Source: Bacteroidales bacterium
GTDB lineage: Bacteria > Bacteroidota > Bacteroidia > Bacteroidales > Paludibacteraceae
DNA length: 41,132 bases
Assembly (NCBI GenBank): GCA_012519885.1
Contig: JAAYPI010000062.1
Location: 1-41,132 of the forward strand
Direction of reading: 5' to 3'
Positions 27,378 through 35,889 of this stretch are shown piece by piece. Position 1 is the first letter of the stretch, and each line of letters starts with the position of its first letter. The notes under the pieces are model-generated. The model worked only from the letters and a program-made list of their open reading frames with translations, was not told where the DNA came from and ran no database searches. The position numbers were made by a program, and so were the translations under genes.

Positions 27378-27941
27378 ATGAAACAAAATTGGAAACCAGG
27401 TACACTTATCTATCCACTACCTGCTGTACTAGTTAGTTGTGGCAGTACAGAGGATGAATATAACCTTTTAACTATTAGTTGGACAGGCACCATCTGTAGC
27501 AATCCTCCGATGTGCTACATTTCTGTGCGAAAAGAACGACATTCGTATCCTATATTGGTAAAAAATAAGGCTTTTGTTATTAACCTAACTACCGAAAGTA
27601 TGGCTCGTGCTACTGACTGGTGTGGTGTAAGATCAGGAGCAAAATATGATAAGTGGAAAGAAATGAATCTAACACCAGAGAAAGCCCAATTAGTAAACGC
27701 ACCTATAATAAAAGAATCTCCTTTGAATATAGAATGTAAAGTGCTAGAAATAAAAGAGCTAGGATCCCATGATATGTTTATAGCTAAAGTGGTAAATGTG
27801 CAAGCTGATGAACAATTTATGGACACTAAAACAGGAGAATTTAAGCTATCCGAATCAAAACTAATTGCTTATTCACATGGTAATTACTACAAATTAGGCG
27901 AAAAAATAGGAAAATTTGGTTGGACAGTTCAAAAAAAATAA
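27378..27941 (+). CDS. Flavin reductase-like FMN-binding protein
   Basis: This 187-residue split-barrel protein is of the flavin reductase-like family. It has the region LLTISWTGTICSNPPMCYIS that builds the FMN site and the conserved RKERHSYPIL and VINLTTESMARATDWCG. Members reduce flavins with NAD(P)H or simply bind FMN; the partner here is unknown. It lies directly after pyrI, an arrangement I recall in Bacteroidales, and 6 bases before a LolA-like gene. No signal peptide is seen, so it is cytoplasmic. Confidence 0.88.
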   Translation: MKQNWKPGTLIYPLPAVLVSCGSTEDEYNLLTISWTGTICSNPPMCYISVRKERHSYPILVKNKAFVINLTTESMARATDWCGVRSGAKYDKWKEMNLTPEKAQLVNAPIIKESPLNIECKVLEIKELGSHDMFIAKVVNVQADEQFMDTKTGEFKLSESKLIAYSHGNYYKLGEKIGKFGWTVQKK

Positions 27942-27947
27942 TACACA

Positions 27948-28595
27948 ATGAAAAAAACACTTTTTCTACTCATTACATTATTAAGTGCATCACTGTATTT
28001 ATCAGCACAAGTAGATGCCAAAGCAATAGAGATACTAGATAAGGCAACAAAAGATATAAAATCTGCAACATTTACAAATACAGATTTTACCATGCATATC
28101 AATAATGCTCAAAACAAAGCATCTCAAAAGATGCAAGGAAATATACGCACACATAAAGAGAAAATGATGATTAATACAGCATTTGCAGAAATTCTGTACG
28201 ATGGTAAATTTCAGTATGTTTATTTAAAAGAGGCAAACGAACTCACAATTAGTGAAGCCAATGCAGAAGAACTAAAGCAATTCAATCCAACATATGTGCT
28301 AAATACATACAAAAAAAATTATCGTATACCACAACCAGCCATTGTGGTGGAAAATAATCAACAAGTATATTCAATTGATTTGTATCCTGAAAATAAAAAT
28401 GAAACATACTTTAGAATTAATATAAAAATACGTATTGATAAAAATCAAATAGTGAATATAAGCACATTTGAAAAATCTGGCATAACTACCAGTATCGAAC
28501 TAACCAAAATGAATGTAAATGCTTCGCTTTTAGCATCCGATTTTATTTTCGATGCAAAAAAATACCCAAAAGCAGAAATAATAGATTTAAGATAA
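27948..28595 (+). CDS. LolA-like outer-membrane lipoprotein carrier
   Basis: This 215-residue protein starts with a signal peptide (MKKTLFLLITLLSASLYLSAQ, cleaved near residue 21). It continues with a LolA-type pattern: repeated beta strands such as FTMHINNAQNKASQKMQGNI, a lipid-pocket-like middle and the ending ELTKMNVNASLLASDFIFD. LolA carries lipoproteins across the periplasm from LolCDE. Bacteroidota carry several LolA-like proteins, so this may be a paralogue. It is co-transcribed with the pyr genes and trxB. Confidence 0.82.
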   Translation: MKKTLFLLITLLSASLYLSAQVDAKAIEILDKATKDIKSATFTNTDFTMHINNAQNKASQKMQGNIRTHKEKMMINTAFAEILYDGKFQYVYLKEANELTISEANAEELKQFNPTYVLNTYKKNYRIPQPAIVVENNQQVYSIDLYPENKNETYFRINIKIRIDKNQIVNISTFEKSGITTSIELTKMNVNASLLASDFIFDAKKYPKAEIIDLR

Positions 28596-28602
28596 TACAG
28601 AT

Positions 28603-29550
28603 ATGAAAACGACAGAAACGACTCGTTGCCTAATTATTGGGTCAGGTCCAGCAGGATTTACTGCTGCCATTTATGCTTCAAGAGCAAATTTATCACCTAT
28701 TTTATATGAGGGAATGCAACCTGGTGGACAATTGACAACAACCACCGAAGTAGAAAATTTTCCAGGTTATCCAGAAGGAATTACTGGAGTAGAAATGATG
28801 GAAGACCTTAAAAAACAAGCCATACGATTTGGAACAGATGTACGGTGGGGCTCTGCTACCGAAGTTGATTTTTCAATACGTCCATTTGTAGTTACCATTG
28901 ATGGAGAAAAAACAATTACAGCAGATTCTGTCATTATCGCAACAGGGGCATCAGCAAAATATTTGGGCATCCCTGATGAACAAAAATATGCTGGTTCTGG
29001 TGTATCTGCATGTGCTACATGCGATGGATTCTTTTATAGAAAAAAAAATGTAGCAGTAGTTGGTGGAGGAGATACTGCCTGCGAAGAAGCTATATACCTA
29101 TCATCTATCTGTAATAAAGTATATTTGATTGTTCGTAGAAATGAACTAAGAGCATCAAAGGTAATGCAAAAACGCGTTATCGAAACGGCAAACATCGAAG
29201 TGTTATTCGAACATCAAACAAAATCACTTTTTGGTGAGAAAGTGGTAGAAGGGGCTATATTATGGCACAAAAAAGGAACTCCAGAAGAAAAAGAAGTGAG
29301 CATTAACATTGATGGATTCTTTTTAGCCATAGGTCACACACCAAATACAAGAATCTTCAAAAACTTTATAGAAATGGACGAAGTAGGCTATATTAAAACT
29401 AAAAACGGTAGTACTAAAACCAATATTGAAGGAATATTTGCCGCTGGGGATGTAGCCGACCCAGTATACAGACAAGCTATCACTTCTGCTGGTAGTGGGT
29501 GTAAAGCAGCCATAGATGCTGAAAAATATCTACACGAAAACGGATTATAA
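28603..29550 (+). CDS. trxB: Thioredoxin reductase
   Basis: This 315-residue flavoprotein passes electrons from NADPH via FAD to thioredoxin. The FAD loop GSGPAGFTAAIYA (from residue 13), the redox pair in CATCDGFF (C137, C140), the NADPH loop VGGGDTACEEA and the C-terminal GDVADPVYRQAITSAGSG are complete. It starts 7 bases after the LolA-like gene and ends the pyr operon. A hairpin at 29569-29596 separates it from the convergent glycosyltransferase gene. Confidence 0.96.
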   Translation: MKTTETTRCLIIGSGPAGFTAAIYASRANLSPILYEGMQPGGQLTTTTEVENFPGYPEGITGVEMMEDLKKQAIRFGTDVRWGSATEVDFSIRPFVVTIDGEKTITADSVIIATGASAKYLGIPDEQKYAGSGVSACATCDGFFYRKKNVAVVGGGDTACEEAIYLSSICNKVYLIVRRNELRASKVMQKRVIETANIEVLFEHQTKSLFGEKVVEGAILWHKKGTPEEKEVSINIDGFFLAIGHTPNTRIFKNFIEMDEVGYIKTKNGSTKTNIEGIFAAGDVADPVYRQAITSAGSGCKAAIDAEKYLHENGL

Positions 29551-29568
29551 TAGCTAAATATGTATCAT

Positions 29569-29596
29569 ACAACCTTATCAAAAATGGTGAGGTTGT
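29569..29596. terminator. Hairpin between convergent trxB and glycosyltransferase genes
   Basis: ACAACCTTATCA pairs with TGGTGAGGTTGT around an AAAA loop, with two wobble pairs. It is symmetric enough to serve both strands, but lacks a long T run. Confidence 0.6.
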
Positions 29597-29599
29597 AGA

Positions 29600-30709
29600 T
29601 TAATTCAATAAACCGCTCTTTTTAAGTGCTTCGAATAATATACATTGCTCTTTTTCCCAACATAAGTCCTCTTTTGCCTTGTCAAATGAACTCAAAGTGT
29701 ATTGGTGCTGTTGGTTATATATATCTTGTATAGTTTTAGCAATAAGTGATGGAGTGTTAGCATCTATGGTTATTCCAACACCATATCTATTAATAATTCG
29801 TGCCATTTCTGGAAAATTACGTGCTAAAATAGGTACATCAGCTTGAATAAAATCAAATATTCGATTTGGAAGGGCATAATAATAACTCAAACCTCTATGC
29901 TCCAGTAAGGCTAACCCAACATGTGCTACTTTCGTGTAGCGAGGTAAATCTTCAAAAGGAATTTTGCCTGTAAAAACAACTTGTTGTTGTACATTCAAAT
30001 GTTGAACTTGTTTTTTTAACTGATCTAACACATCGCCATCTCCTACTATATACAGCATAGCATTCGGCAATAAAGTCATTGCCTCGATAGATTGCTCTAA
30101 ACCCCTACCTACATTTACCGCTCCCTGATAAAGAACAATTATCTTATCCTTTGGTATCGATATGGGTTGGTAAGAACGTATATCTTTTTTATAAGGAACA
30201 TTTCTAATCACTTGCATTTCAATACCATACAATTCTTTATAATAATCTGCTATGGATTGGCAAACCGTAAAACTATTTTGTATATGAGGAAAAATACAAT
30301 CTTCAATTTTCTTCCAAATCATTTTAATTTTCGGTCGATGTGCCAACTCAGGCAACTCGGGAAACAATTCGTGAGCATCAAAAAACAAGACCCTTTTGTA
30401 CAACTTAGAGATAATAAAATTAGGGATAATAGTATCGGTATCATTCGACCATAAAACAGATTTTCGAGAAAAAAGTAAAAAAACAAATAATCGAATAGTA
30501 TATTCAGTGTAAAATAAAACACTCTTATTGAAAAATAGATTGAATCTTTTTGTACGATATAAGCGGGATAAATTTTGGCTATTTTTAAGTTTACGACCAA
30601 TTACTAAAACATCAAAACCCTTATCATAAAAAAAAGTAGCTACCTTATGTACACGTTGGTCTGTTTCCAAATCGTTGGTAACTGAAAGTATGATTTGCTT
30701 TTTTCTCAT
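29600..30709 (-). CDS. Glycosyltransferase family 4 protein
   Basis: This 369-residue GT-B type glycosyltransferase has the C-terminal donor-binding blocks VLYQGAVNVGRGLEQSIEA and LYIVGDGDVLDQLK. A pattern with the acidic pair in GLALLEHRGLSYYYALPNRI then binds the nucleotide sugar. The N-terminal half contains VLWSNDTDTIIPNF and DAHELFPELPELAH, typical of bacterial GT4 enzymes of surface polysaccharide synthesis. Donor and acceptor are unknown. It is a single gene convergent with trxB, not part of a visible polysaccharide cluster. Confidence 0.87.
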   Translation of the reverse strand: MRKKQIILSVTNDLETDQRVHKVATFFYDKGFDVLVIGRKLKNSQNLSRLYRTKRFNLFFNKSVLFYTEYTIRLFVFLLFSRKSVLWSNDTDTIIPNFIISKLYKRVLFFDAHELFPELPELAHRPKIKMIWKKIEDCIFPHIQNSFTVCQSIADYYKELYGIEMQVIRNVPYKKDIRSYQPISIPKDKIIVLYQGAVNVGRGLEQSIEAMTLLPNAMLYIVGDGDVLDQLKKQVQHLNVQQQVVFTGKIPFEDLPRYTKVAHVGLALLEHRGLSYYYALPNRIFDFIQADVPILARNFPEMARIINRYGVGITIDANTPSLIAKTIQDIYNQQHQYTLSSFDKAKEDLCWEKEQCILFEALKKSGLLN

Positions 30710-30763
30710 GTTACAAAAGTACGTTTTTTTTACTATTTGTAGCTCTTAGAAGTATAAATTTTA

Positions 30764-30771
30764 TATCTTTG
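30764..30771 (+). promoter_or_regulatory. Promoter -7 element upstream of murB
   Basis: TATCTTTG matches TAnnTTTG. A TTTG at 30736-30739 is 24 nt away, longer than usual. It lies 14 bases before a 25-codon ORF that overlaps murB. Confidence 0.5.
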
Positions 30772-30785
30772 TACAACAAACAAAG

Positions 30786-30863
30786 ATGGACAATTATTAT
30801 AAAAAACCGAAAATTGATTTATACAATTTTAGTAATACTAATACAATATCCACTATTATATGA
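30786..30863 (+). CDS. Possible 25-residue ORF overlapping the murB start
   Basis: ATG at 30786 opens 25 codons (start MDNYYKKPKIDLYNF) ending in TGA at 30861-30863. That stop overlaps the murB ATG in the form ATGA. The spacing from the -7 box is right for a first ORF on the transcript. The overlap would couple translation of murB to this peptide. The peptide itself is Asn/Thr/Ile-rich with no known motif, and it may be a chance frame. Confidence 0.35.
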   Translation: MDNYYKKPKIDLYNFSNTNTISTII

Positions 30864-31876
30864 GAACATTGGAAAATTTTTCACTACTTAATCATAATAC
30901 ATTTGGAGTCGATGTTACGGCAAATTATTTTGTGGAGTATGATAACATTACTGAACTGCAACAATTATTAGGAAGTGATTTGTTAAAAGAGAACAAATTT
31001 TTTCATATTGGAGGTGGCAGTAATCTGCTCTTTATCAACGACTATGAAGGGGTTATTTTACATTCGCAAATAAAGGGAAAAGAGATAAGCAAGGAATCAG
31101 CTGACCACGTATGGATACGTGTAGGTGCAGGAGAAAATTGGGATGATTTTGTAGATTATTGCGTAGAAAATCAATTAGGAGGTGCTGAAAATTTATCTTT
31201 AATTCCAGGCGAGGTAGGTGCTACTCCAATTCAAAATATTGGGGCTTATGGTGTTGAAGTAAAAGATATTATTCAATCAGTAGACTGTATCGAAATTAGC
31301 ACTGGGAAACAAAAAACCTTTTCAAATAAAGAGTGTGCTTTTGGATACAGGGATAGTATATTCAAACAGGGTTTCCGTAATAAATATGTTGTTTGCTATG
31401 TTACGTACAAATTAGCTAAACATTATACCCCCAATGTAAGTTATGGAAGTTTATCTACTGAAATCTTGAATTATAAAGAAGTGAACATACAAACGGTTAG
31501 ACAAGCCGTAATTGCCATCCGAAAACGAAAACTCCCTGAACCTAAGGTACTTGGTAATGCTGGTAGTTTTTTTATGAATCCCATCATAGCAATGGAACAT
31601 TTTCTTCAATTACAACAGTTGTATCCAGATATCCCAAGTTTTCATGTATCTGATAAGCATATTAAAGTTCCTGCAGGTTGGTTAATTGAACAATGTGGAT
31701 GGAAAGGAAAATCAATTGGCAAAGTAGCAGTACACGGTAGCCAAGCATTGGTACTAATCAACAAAGGTGGAGCAAATGGATTAGACATTATTTATCTTTC
31801 GGATAAAATAAGAGAATCTGTAAAAGAGAAATTTAATATCGACATTATACCTGAAGTAAACATTATTTTTGGTTAA
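30860..31876 (+). CDS. murB: UDP-N-acetylenolpyruvoylglucosamine reductase
   Basis: This 338-residue FAD enzyme reduces UDP-GlcNAc-enolpyruvate to UDP-MurNAc with NADPH, the second committed step of peptidoglycan synthesis. The FAD-binding GGGSNLL (51-57), IPGEVGATPIQNIGAYGVEV, the type I marker FGYRDSIFK and the catalytic serine in NAGSFFMNP are present. The C-terminal glutamate in IPEVNII is also there. The length is that of the E. coli-like type I. Its 3' end overlaps the convergent methyltransferase gene by 14 bases. Confidence 0.95.
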   Translation: MRTLENFSLLNHNTFGVDVTANYFVEYDNITELQQLLGSDLLKENKFFHIGGGSNLLFINDYEGVILHSQIKGKEISKESADHVWIRVGAGENWDDFVDYCVENQLGGAENLSLIPGEVGATPIQNIGAYGVEVKDIIQSVDCIEISTGKQKTFSNKECAFGYRDSIFKQGFRNKYVVCYVTYKLAKHYTPNVSYGSLSTEILNYKEVNIQTVRQAVIAIRKRKLPEPKVLGNAGSFFMNPIIAMEHFLQLQQLYPDIPSFHVSDKHIKVPAGWLIEQCGWKGKSIGKVAVHGSQALVLINKGGANGLDIIYLSDKIRESVKEKFNIDIIPEVNIIFG

Positions 31877-33053
31877 TTTTTCGACAGATAATACATACTT
31901 TTTTATTATTTGCTACCGTTGTAGCAAATATATATGTATCACCACCCTCTTTTAATTGTGTTTTTTTACGAAATTCATCCACTCGTAAAGGAAAATTTCG
32001 CACCGTTACGTTTGCTTTTTTAATGGGTGTTAGTAGTGTTTTGATAGCCTTTTTATTAAATTCTACCACTTCTATTACCTCAAATATTCTACCCGGAAAA
32101 TCAATATGCAATTGATTTGAAGTAAATAAATGACTATTGGGATGAAGCTTTTCTACACAAAATGCAGTTGCAATACTACTAAAACAACCTGCTTTTAAAA
32201 TGGTAACATTTGGTTCGTATACATAGGTCGAAAGTTGAGATGTATAATGAATGTGTACGCATTGTACAAGCTCATTTGTATAACTATGTTGTTGATTTTG
32301 GTTGTTTTTAGCAATATTGATACAGTGATACGTACAACTAGGTAACGAATGAAGAACATCAAGCACAACAAGCAATTCTTTACAATCATTATCAACTGCT
32401 ACTATGTGTATTTCCTTTATATTTGGCAAACTTCTCACCGCCATTTCTATATCAAACATAGGTGATAATTTGAGTAATACATACCTTGTTTTTGTAAGTA
32501 TGTGAGGTAATATAGCCTCCACATTAGGACTACAATCTTCTAACAATACGACTTTAGCTCCCGTAATATTCCTGCGTGCAGGGTCGATATACACACAATC
32601 AACCATTGGCATAGTGTTACTATATACTTCAGCTTGTGTATTTATAACATCAATATTCTGTGCACCCAATACGTTAAAATTATGAGATGCTATGCTACAT
32701 AAGTTACTTTGTTGTTCAATATACACTAATTTTTTCACTCGTTGCGAAAAGAAATAACTATCTATGCCCATCCCACCTGTTAAATCAACAAGAGATTCTA
32801 TTTGTAGCAAAGAGGCTTTGTAGCGTGCTGTTTGCTCAGAAGATGCTTGTTGAAAAGCCAAATGCGAAGGAAATACGAGCTCATCGATGAATGTATTCCA
32901 AGAAGGCATTTTATTAGCAATAAATCTACGACCTTCTAATTGTTGCAGTAACAATGGGACATCTACACTCTCTGGAAATTTTTTAAAAACAACAGATTCT
33001 AGAGGTTTATCTTTGTAATGTTGAATAAGATGCTTAATTTCTTGTGGTAGCAT
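31863..33053 (-). CDS. Class I SAM-dependent methyltransferase with THUMP-like domain
   Basis: This 396-residue protein has a Rossmann methyltransferase core: motif I as VDLTGGMGIDSYFFSQ (about residues 90-105), an acidic end of strand 2 in VYIEQQ and motif IV as CVYIDPARR. The C-terminal region (KANVTVRNFPLRVDEFRKK) resembles the THUMP-like domain of the Bacteroidota family typified by PG_1098. An RNA substrate is likely from that domain but unproven. It begins on the last base of the trkH stop and is the last gene of the dxs-trkA-trkH run. Its 3' end overlaps murB head to tail. Confidence 0.85.
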   Translation of the reverse strand: MLPQEIKHLIQHYKDKPLESVVFKKFPESVDVPLLLQQLEGRRFIANKMPSWNTFIDELVFPSHLAFQQASSEQTARYKASLLQIESLVDLTGGMGIDSYFFSQRVKKLVYIEQQSNLCSIASHNFNVLGAQNIDVINTQAEVYSNTMPMVDCVYIDPARRNITGAKVVLLEDCSPNVEAILPHILTKTRYVLLKLSPMFDIEMAVRSLPNIKEIHIVAVDNDCKELLVVLDVLHSLPSCTYHCINIAKNNQNQQHSYTNELVQCVHIHYTSQLSTYVYEPNVTILKAGCFSSIATAFCVEKLHPNSHLFTSNQLHIDFPGRIFEVIEVVEFNKKAIKTLLTPIKKANVTVRNFPLRVDEFRKKTQLKEGGDTYIFATTVANNKKVCIICRKINQK

Positions 33054-34519
33054 TATTTACTCCAAAATGTGGGTGTAAGAATAACCAAAACTGTAAATAA
33101 TTCTAAACGACCAATTAACATTAAAAAAGACATAACCCATTTGGCAGGGAGAGAAATAGCGGCAAAATTAGATGATGGTCCGAGACTACCTAAACTGGGT
33201 CCTACGTTGCTTAATGCAGTAACAGCCGAACCTACCGCCTCATCAAAATTCATTCCAAAAGCTCCAAGCATAATCATTCCAATTACTAATATGGTAATAT
33301 AAAGAGCAACAAAAGCCAACACGTTTGTCATCATTTGAGGCATAACTACTTTTTCATTATAACGTACTGGAATAATTGCATTTGGGTGCAACAAACGTTT
33401 AAACTCATAATAACTATTTTTGAGTAATAACACAATGCGAACCAACTTTATTCCACCACTAGTTGATCCAGCTGATGCCCCAAATAACATCGTAACAATC
33501 AACAACATCCATGTAAATTGAGACCAAAGTAAATAATCATAGGTAGCAAAACCTGTTGTTGTGAACAAAGAAACCACTTGAAATAAACTATGTCGAATAA
33601 TCTGTTCAACACTTATTACTAACTCAGGAGTATAAAATACGACGCTACAAACTACTAATAGAGTAAATACAAGAACAAATGAAAGATAGTACTTTAATTC
33701 TTCATTTTTAAAAATCTTTGAAAAATTTCCCTGTAAAAAAGAAAAATAGAGCGAAAAATTAACTCCTCCCAAAAACATATACACAATGATTATATACTCA
33801 ATCAAAGGAGAATTCCAATAAGCAATACTGGCATTTTTAGTAGAAAAACCTCCCGTTGCCATTGTCGTAAATGAATGACAAATACCATCAAATAAATCCA
33901 TCCCCCCAAGCCATAAAAACAAGGCTTGCGATGCTGTTAAAACTACATAAATACCCCACAATGCTTTAGCTGTAAAACTAACTTTAGCATGCAATTTATC
34001 TTTGGTAGGTCCTGGTACTTCTGCAACAAAAAGCTGCATTCCACCCATGCCCAATAGAGGCAAAATAGCCAATGAAAGCACTATAATACCCATACCTCCC
34101 AGCCATTGGATAATACTCCGCCAAAACAATAATCCATGAGAAAGACTTTCTACATTGGTTAAGATAGATGCTCCCGTAGTGGTAAAACCAGACATTGTTT
34201 CAAAAAAAGCATCCGTGAAAGAAGGAATGGAACCACTAAATAAAAAAGGAAGCAGCCCAAACAATGAAAAAACAACCCAAACTAATGCTACTACTAAATA
34301 AGCATCTCGTTTTCCAATAGGTTCTGTTGGTTTGGAAATAGATAAGGTAGCAATAAGGGCAACGGTCAAAGTAATGCCTGCAGACAATAAAATAGGCTGT
34401 ACATCTGATTCGTTATACAAAAAAGAAACGAAAGATGCCAACAACATAAAAAAGCTTTGAAACAATAACAAAAAGCCTAATGTTCGAATAATTATTTTGA
34501 TATTTAAAATTTTTTTCAT
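33053..34519 (-). CDS. trkH: TrkH-type potassium uptake protein
   Basis: This 488-residue membrane protein of the Trk/Ktr/HKT superfamily has repeated helix-pore-helix units. Selectivity-filter regions are recognisable at TMSGFTTTGASI, TMATGGFSTKNAS, SLFTTTGFATYD and a fourth at ALSNVGPSLGSLGP. It mediates K+ uptake together with the TrkA ring, whose gene lies just upstream with 8 bp between. It overlaps the following methyltransferase gene by one base. Confidence 0.94.
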   Translation of the reverse strand: MKKILNIKIIIRTLGFLLLFQSFFMLLASFVSFLYNESDVQPILLSAGITLTVALIATLSISKPTEPIGKRDAYLVVALVWVVFSLFGLLPFLFSGSIPSFTDAFFETMSGFTTTGASILTNVESLSHGLLFWRSIIQWLGGMGIIVLSLAILPLLGMGGMQLFVAEVPGPTKDKLHAKVSFTAKALWGIYVVLTASQALFLWLGGMDLFDGICHSFTTMATGGFSTKNASIAYWNSPLIEYIIIVYMFLGGVNFSLYFSFLQGNFSKIFKNEELKYYLSFVLVFTLLVVCSVVFYTPELVISVEQIIRHSLFQVVSLFTTTGFATYDYLLWSQFTWMLLIVTMLFGASAGSTSGGIKLVRIVLLLKNSYYEFKRLLHPNAIIPVRYNEKVVMPQMMTNVLAFVALYITILVIGMIMLGAFGMNFDEAVGSAVTALSNVGPSLGSLGPSSNFAAISLPAKWVMSFLMLIGRLELFTVLVILTPTFWSK

Positions 34520-34527
34520 TAATTGAG

Positions 34528-35868
34528 CTACTTAAATAACTTCTCTACTTTTCTAATTGTATCTTCAGCACAAAAAACGAGCACATTATCACCAGGTTGA
34601 ATATGAGAAGTTCCCATGGCAACAAAGCCTACTCCATCTCTAATTATACCTCCGATATTTACATTCTCAGGCAAACGAATATCTTTAATTGGGGTTTTAA
34701 CTATAGCCGATTTTTCTCCTGCTACAAACTCTACAATTTCTACATCAGCAAGGGTTAAGCAACGTACATTAGACACGTTGCCACCAAGAATTAGTTTATA
34801 TATATGACTGGCAGCTAATGATTTTTTATTTATAATTGACCCTATATTTAGATTTTCTGCCAAAGGTACATAATCTAAGTTTTCGACTTCAGCAACCGTA
34901 CGTTTGACCCCAAAATTTTTGGCTGTTAAACATGCTAATATATTTGTTTCTGCATTACCCGTGAGGGCGACAAAAGCATCATAAGACTCAATGTCTTCGT
35001 TTTTCAACAATTCTAAATCACGTCCATCTCCGTTAATAACCAATACATTATCGGTATTTTCAATGACACGTATACTTTTTTCTTTATTTTGTTCAATAAC
35101 CTTTATATTTTTATTCCTTGGCAATTCTTGTATCGCACGTACACCAATACGACTTCCTCCTCCCAAAATCATAATATTATTAATCTCAAAGTCTTCTTTT
35201 CCTGCCTGAATACGTACTTGTTCGATATTGTCTTTTGTTGTGATAAAATATACAATATCTCCAGCCAATATTTTATCTTTTCCTTTGGCAATAATATCCA
35301 TTCCTAATCGCTTAATCATAATGATACGCACGGTAGAATTCTCTTTATCAAAAGCCTCTTCAATAGTTTTATTTACAATAGGGGCATTTTCTCTTAATTT
35401 GGTAGCTAACAATACTAAAGCTCCATCAGAAAATTCGACATATTGACGTACCCACCCTCTTTTGAGTGCATTTACAATTTCTTTGGCTGCCAACATCTCA
35501 GGATAGATAAGAGAATCTACTCCCAAACGTTGAAAAAACTCCAAATTTTTAGGTAATAGATATTCATAGTTATCTATACGAGCGAGGGTCTTTTTAGCTC
35601 CTAAATTGGTTGCCAAAAGACAAGCCGTAATATTAGTACTTTCGTATGGAGTAACAGCAACAAATAAATCTGCATTTTCTACCTGAGCTTCTTTCAAATC
35701 TTTTAATGAGGTTGGCAAACCTTCAATACCGAGTATATCATAATTTGCCTCTAAGGCTTTTACTTTTTCACCATTTTCATCAAGCAAAATAATCGTGTGA
35801 TTTTCTTTTGAAAGTAATTTAGCAAGATGAGTACCTACTTCTCCTGCACCAGCAATAATAATTCTCAT
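34528..35868 (-). CDS. trkA: Trk system potassium uptake regulator TrkA
   Basis: This 446-residue cytoplasmic protein has two RCK (TrkA-N plus TrkA-C) units. The first NAD-binding loop is IIAGAGEVGTHLAKLLS and the second is IMILGGGSRIGVRAIQEL; in each a conserved Asp or Glu follows (LLDENGEK, VIEQNKEK). It gates TrkH in response to NAD(H) and nucleotides. It is followed by trkH and preceded at 21 bp by dxs, an order conserved in Bacteroidales. Confidence 0.94.
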   Translation of the reverse strand: MRIIIAGAGEVGTHLAKLLSKENHTIILLDENGEKVKALEANYDILGIEGLPTSLKDLKEAQVENADLFVAVTPYESTNITACLLATNLGAKKTLARIDNYEYLLPKNLEFFQRLGVDSLIYPEMLAAKEIVNALKRGWVRQYVEFSDGALVLLATKLRENAPIVNKTIEEAFDKENSTVRIIMIKRLGMDIIAKGKDKILAGDIVYFITTKDNIEQVRIQAGKEDFEINNIMILGGGSRIGVRAIQELPRNKNIKVIEQNKEKSIRVIENTDNVLVINGDGRDLELLKNEDIESYDAFVALTGNAETNILACLTAKNFGVKRTVAEVENLDYVPLAENLNIGSIINKKSLAASHIYKLILGGNVSNVRCLTLADVEIVEFVAGEKSAIVKTPIKDIRLPENVNIGGIIRDGVGFVAMGTSHIQPGDNVLVFCAEDTIRKVEKLFK

Positions 35869-35889
35869 AATTGTATTGGATGAAATACT

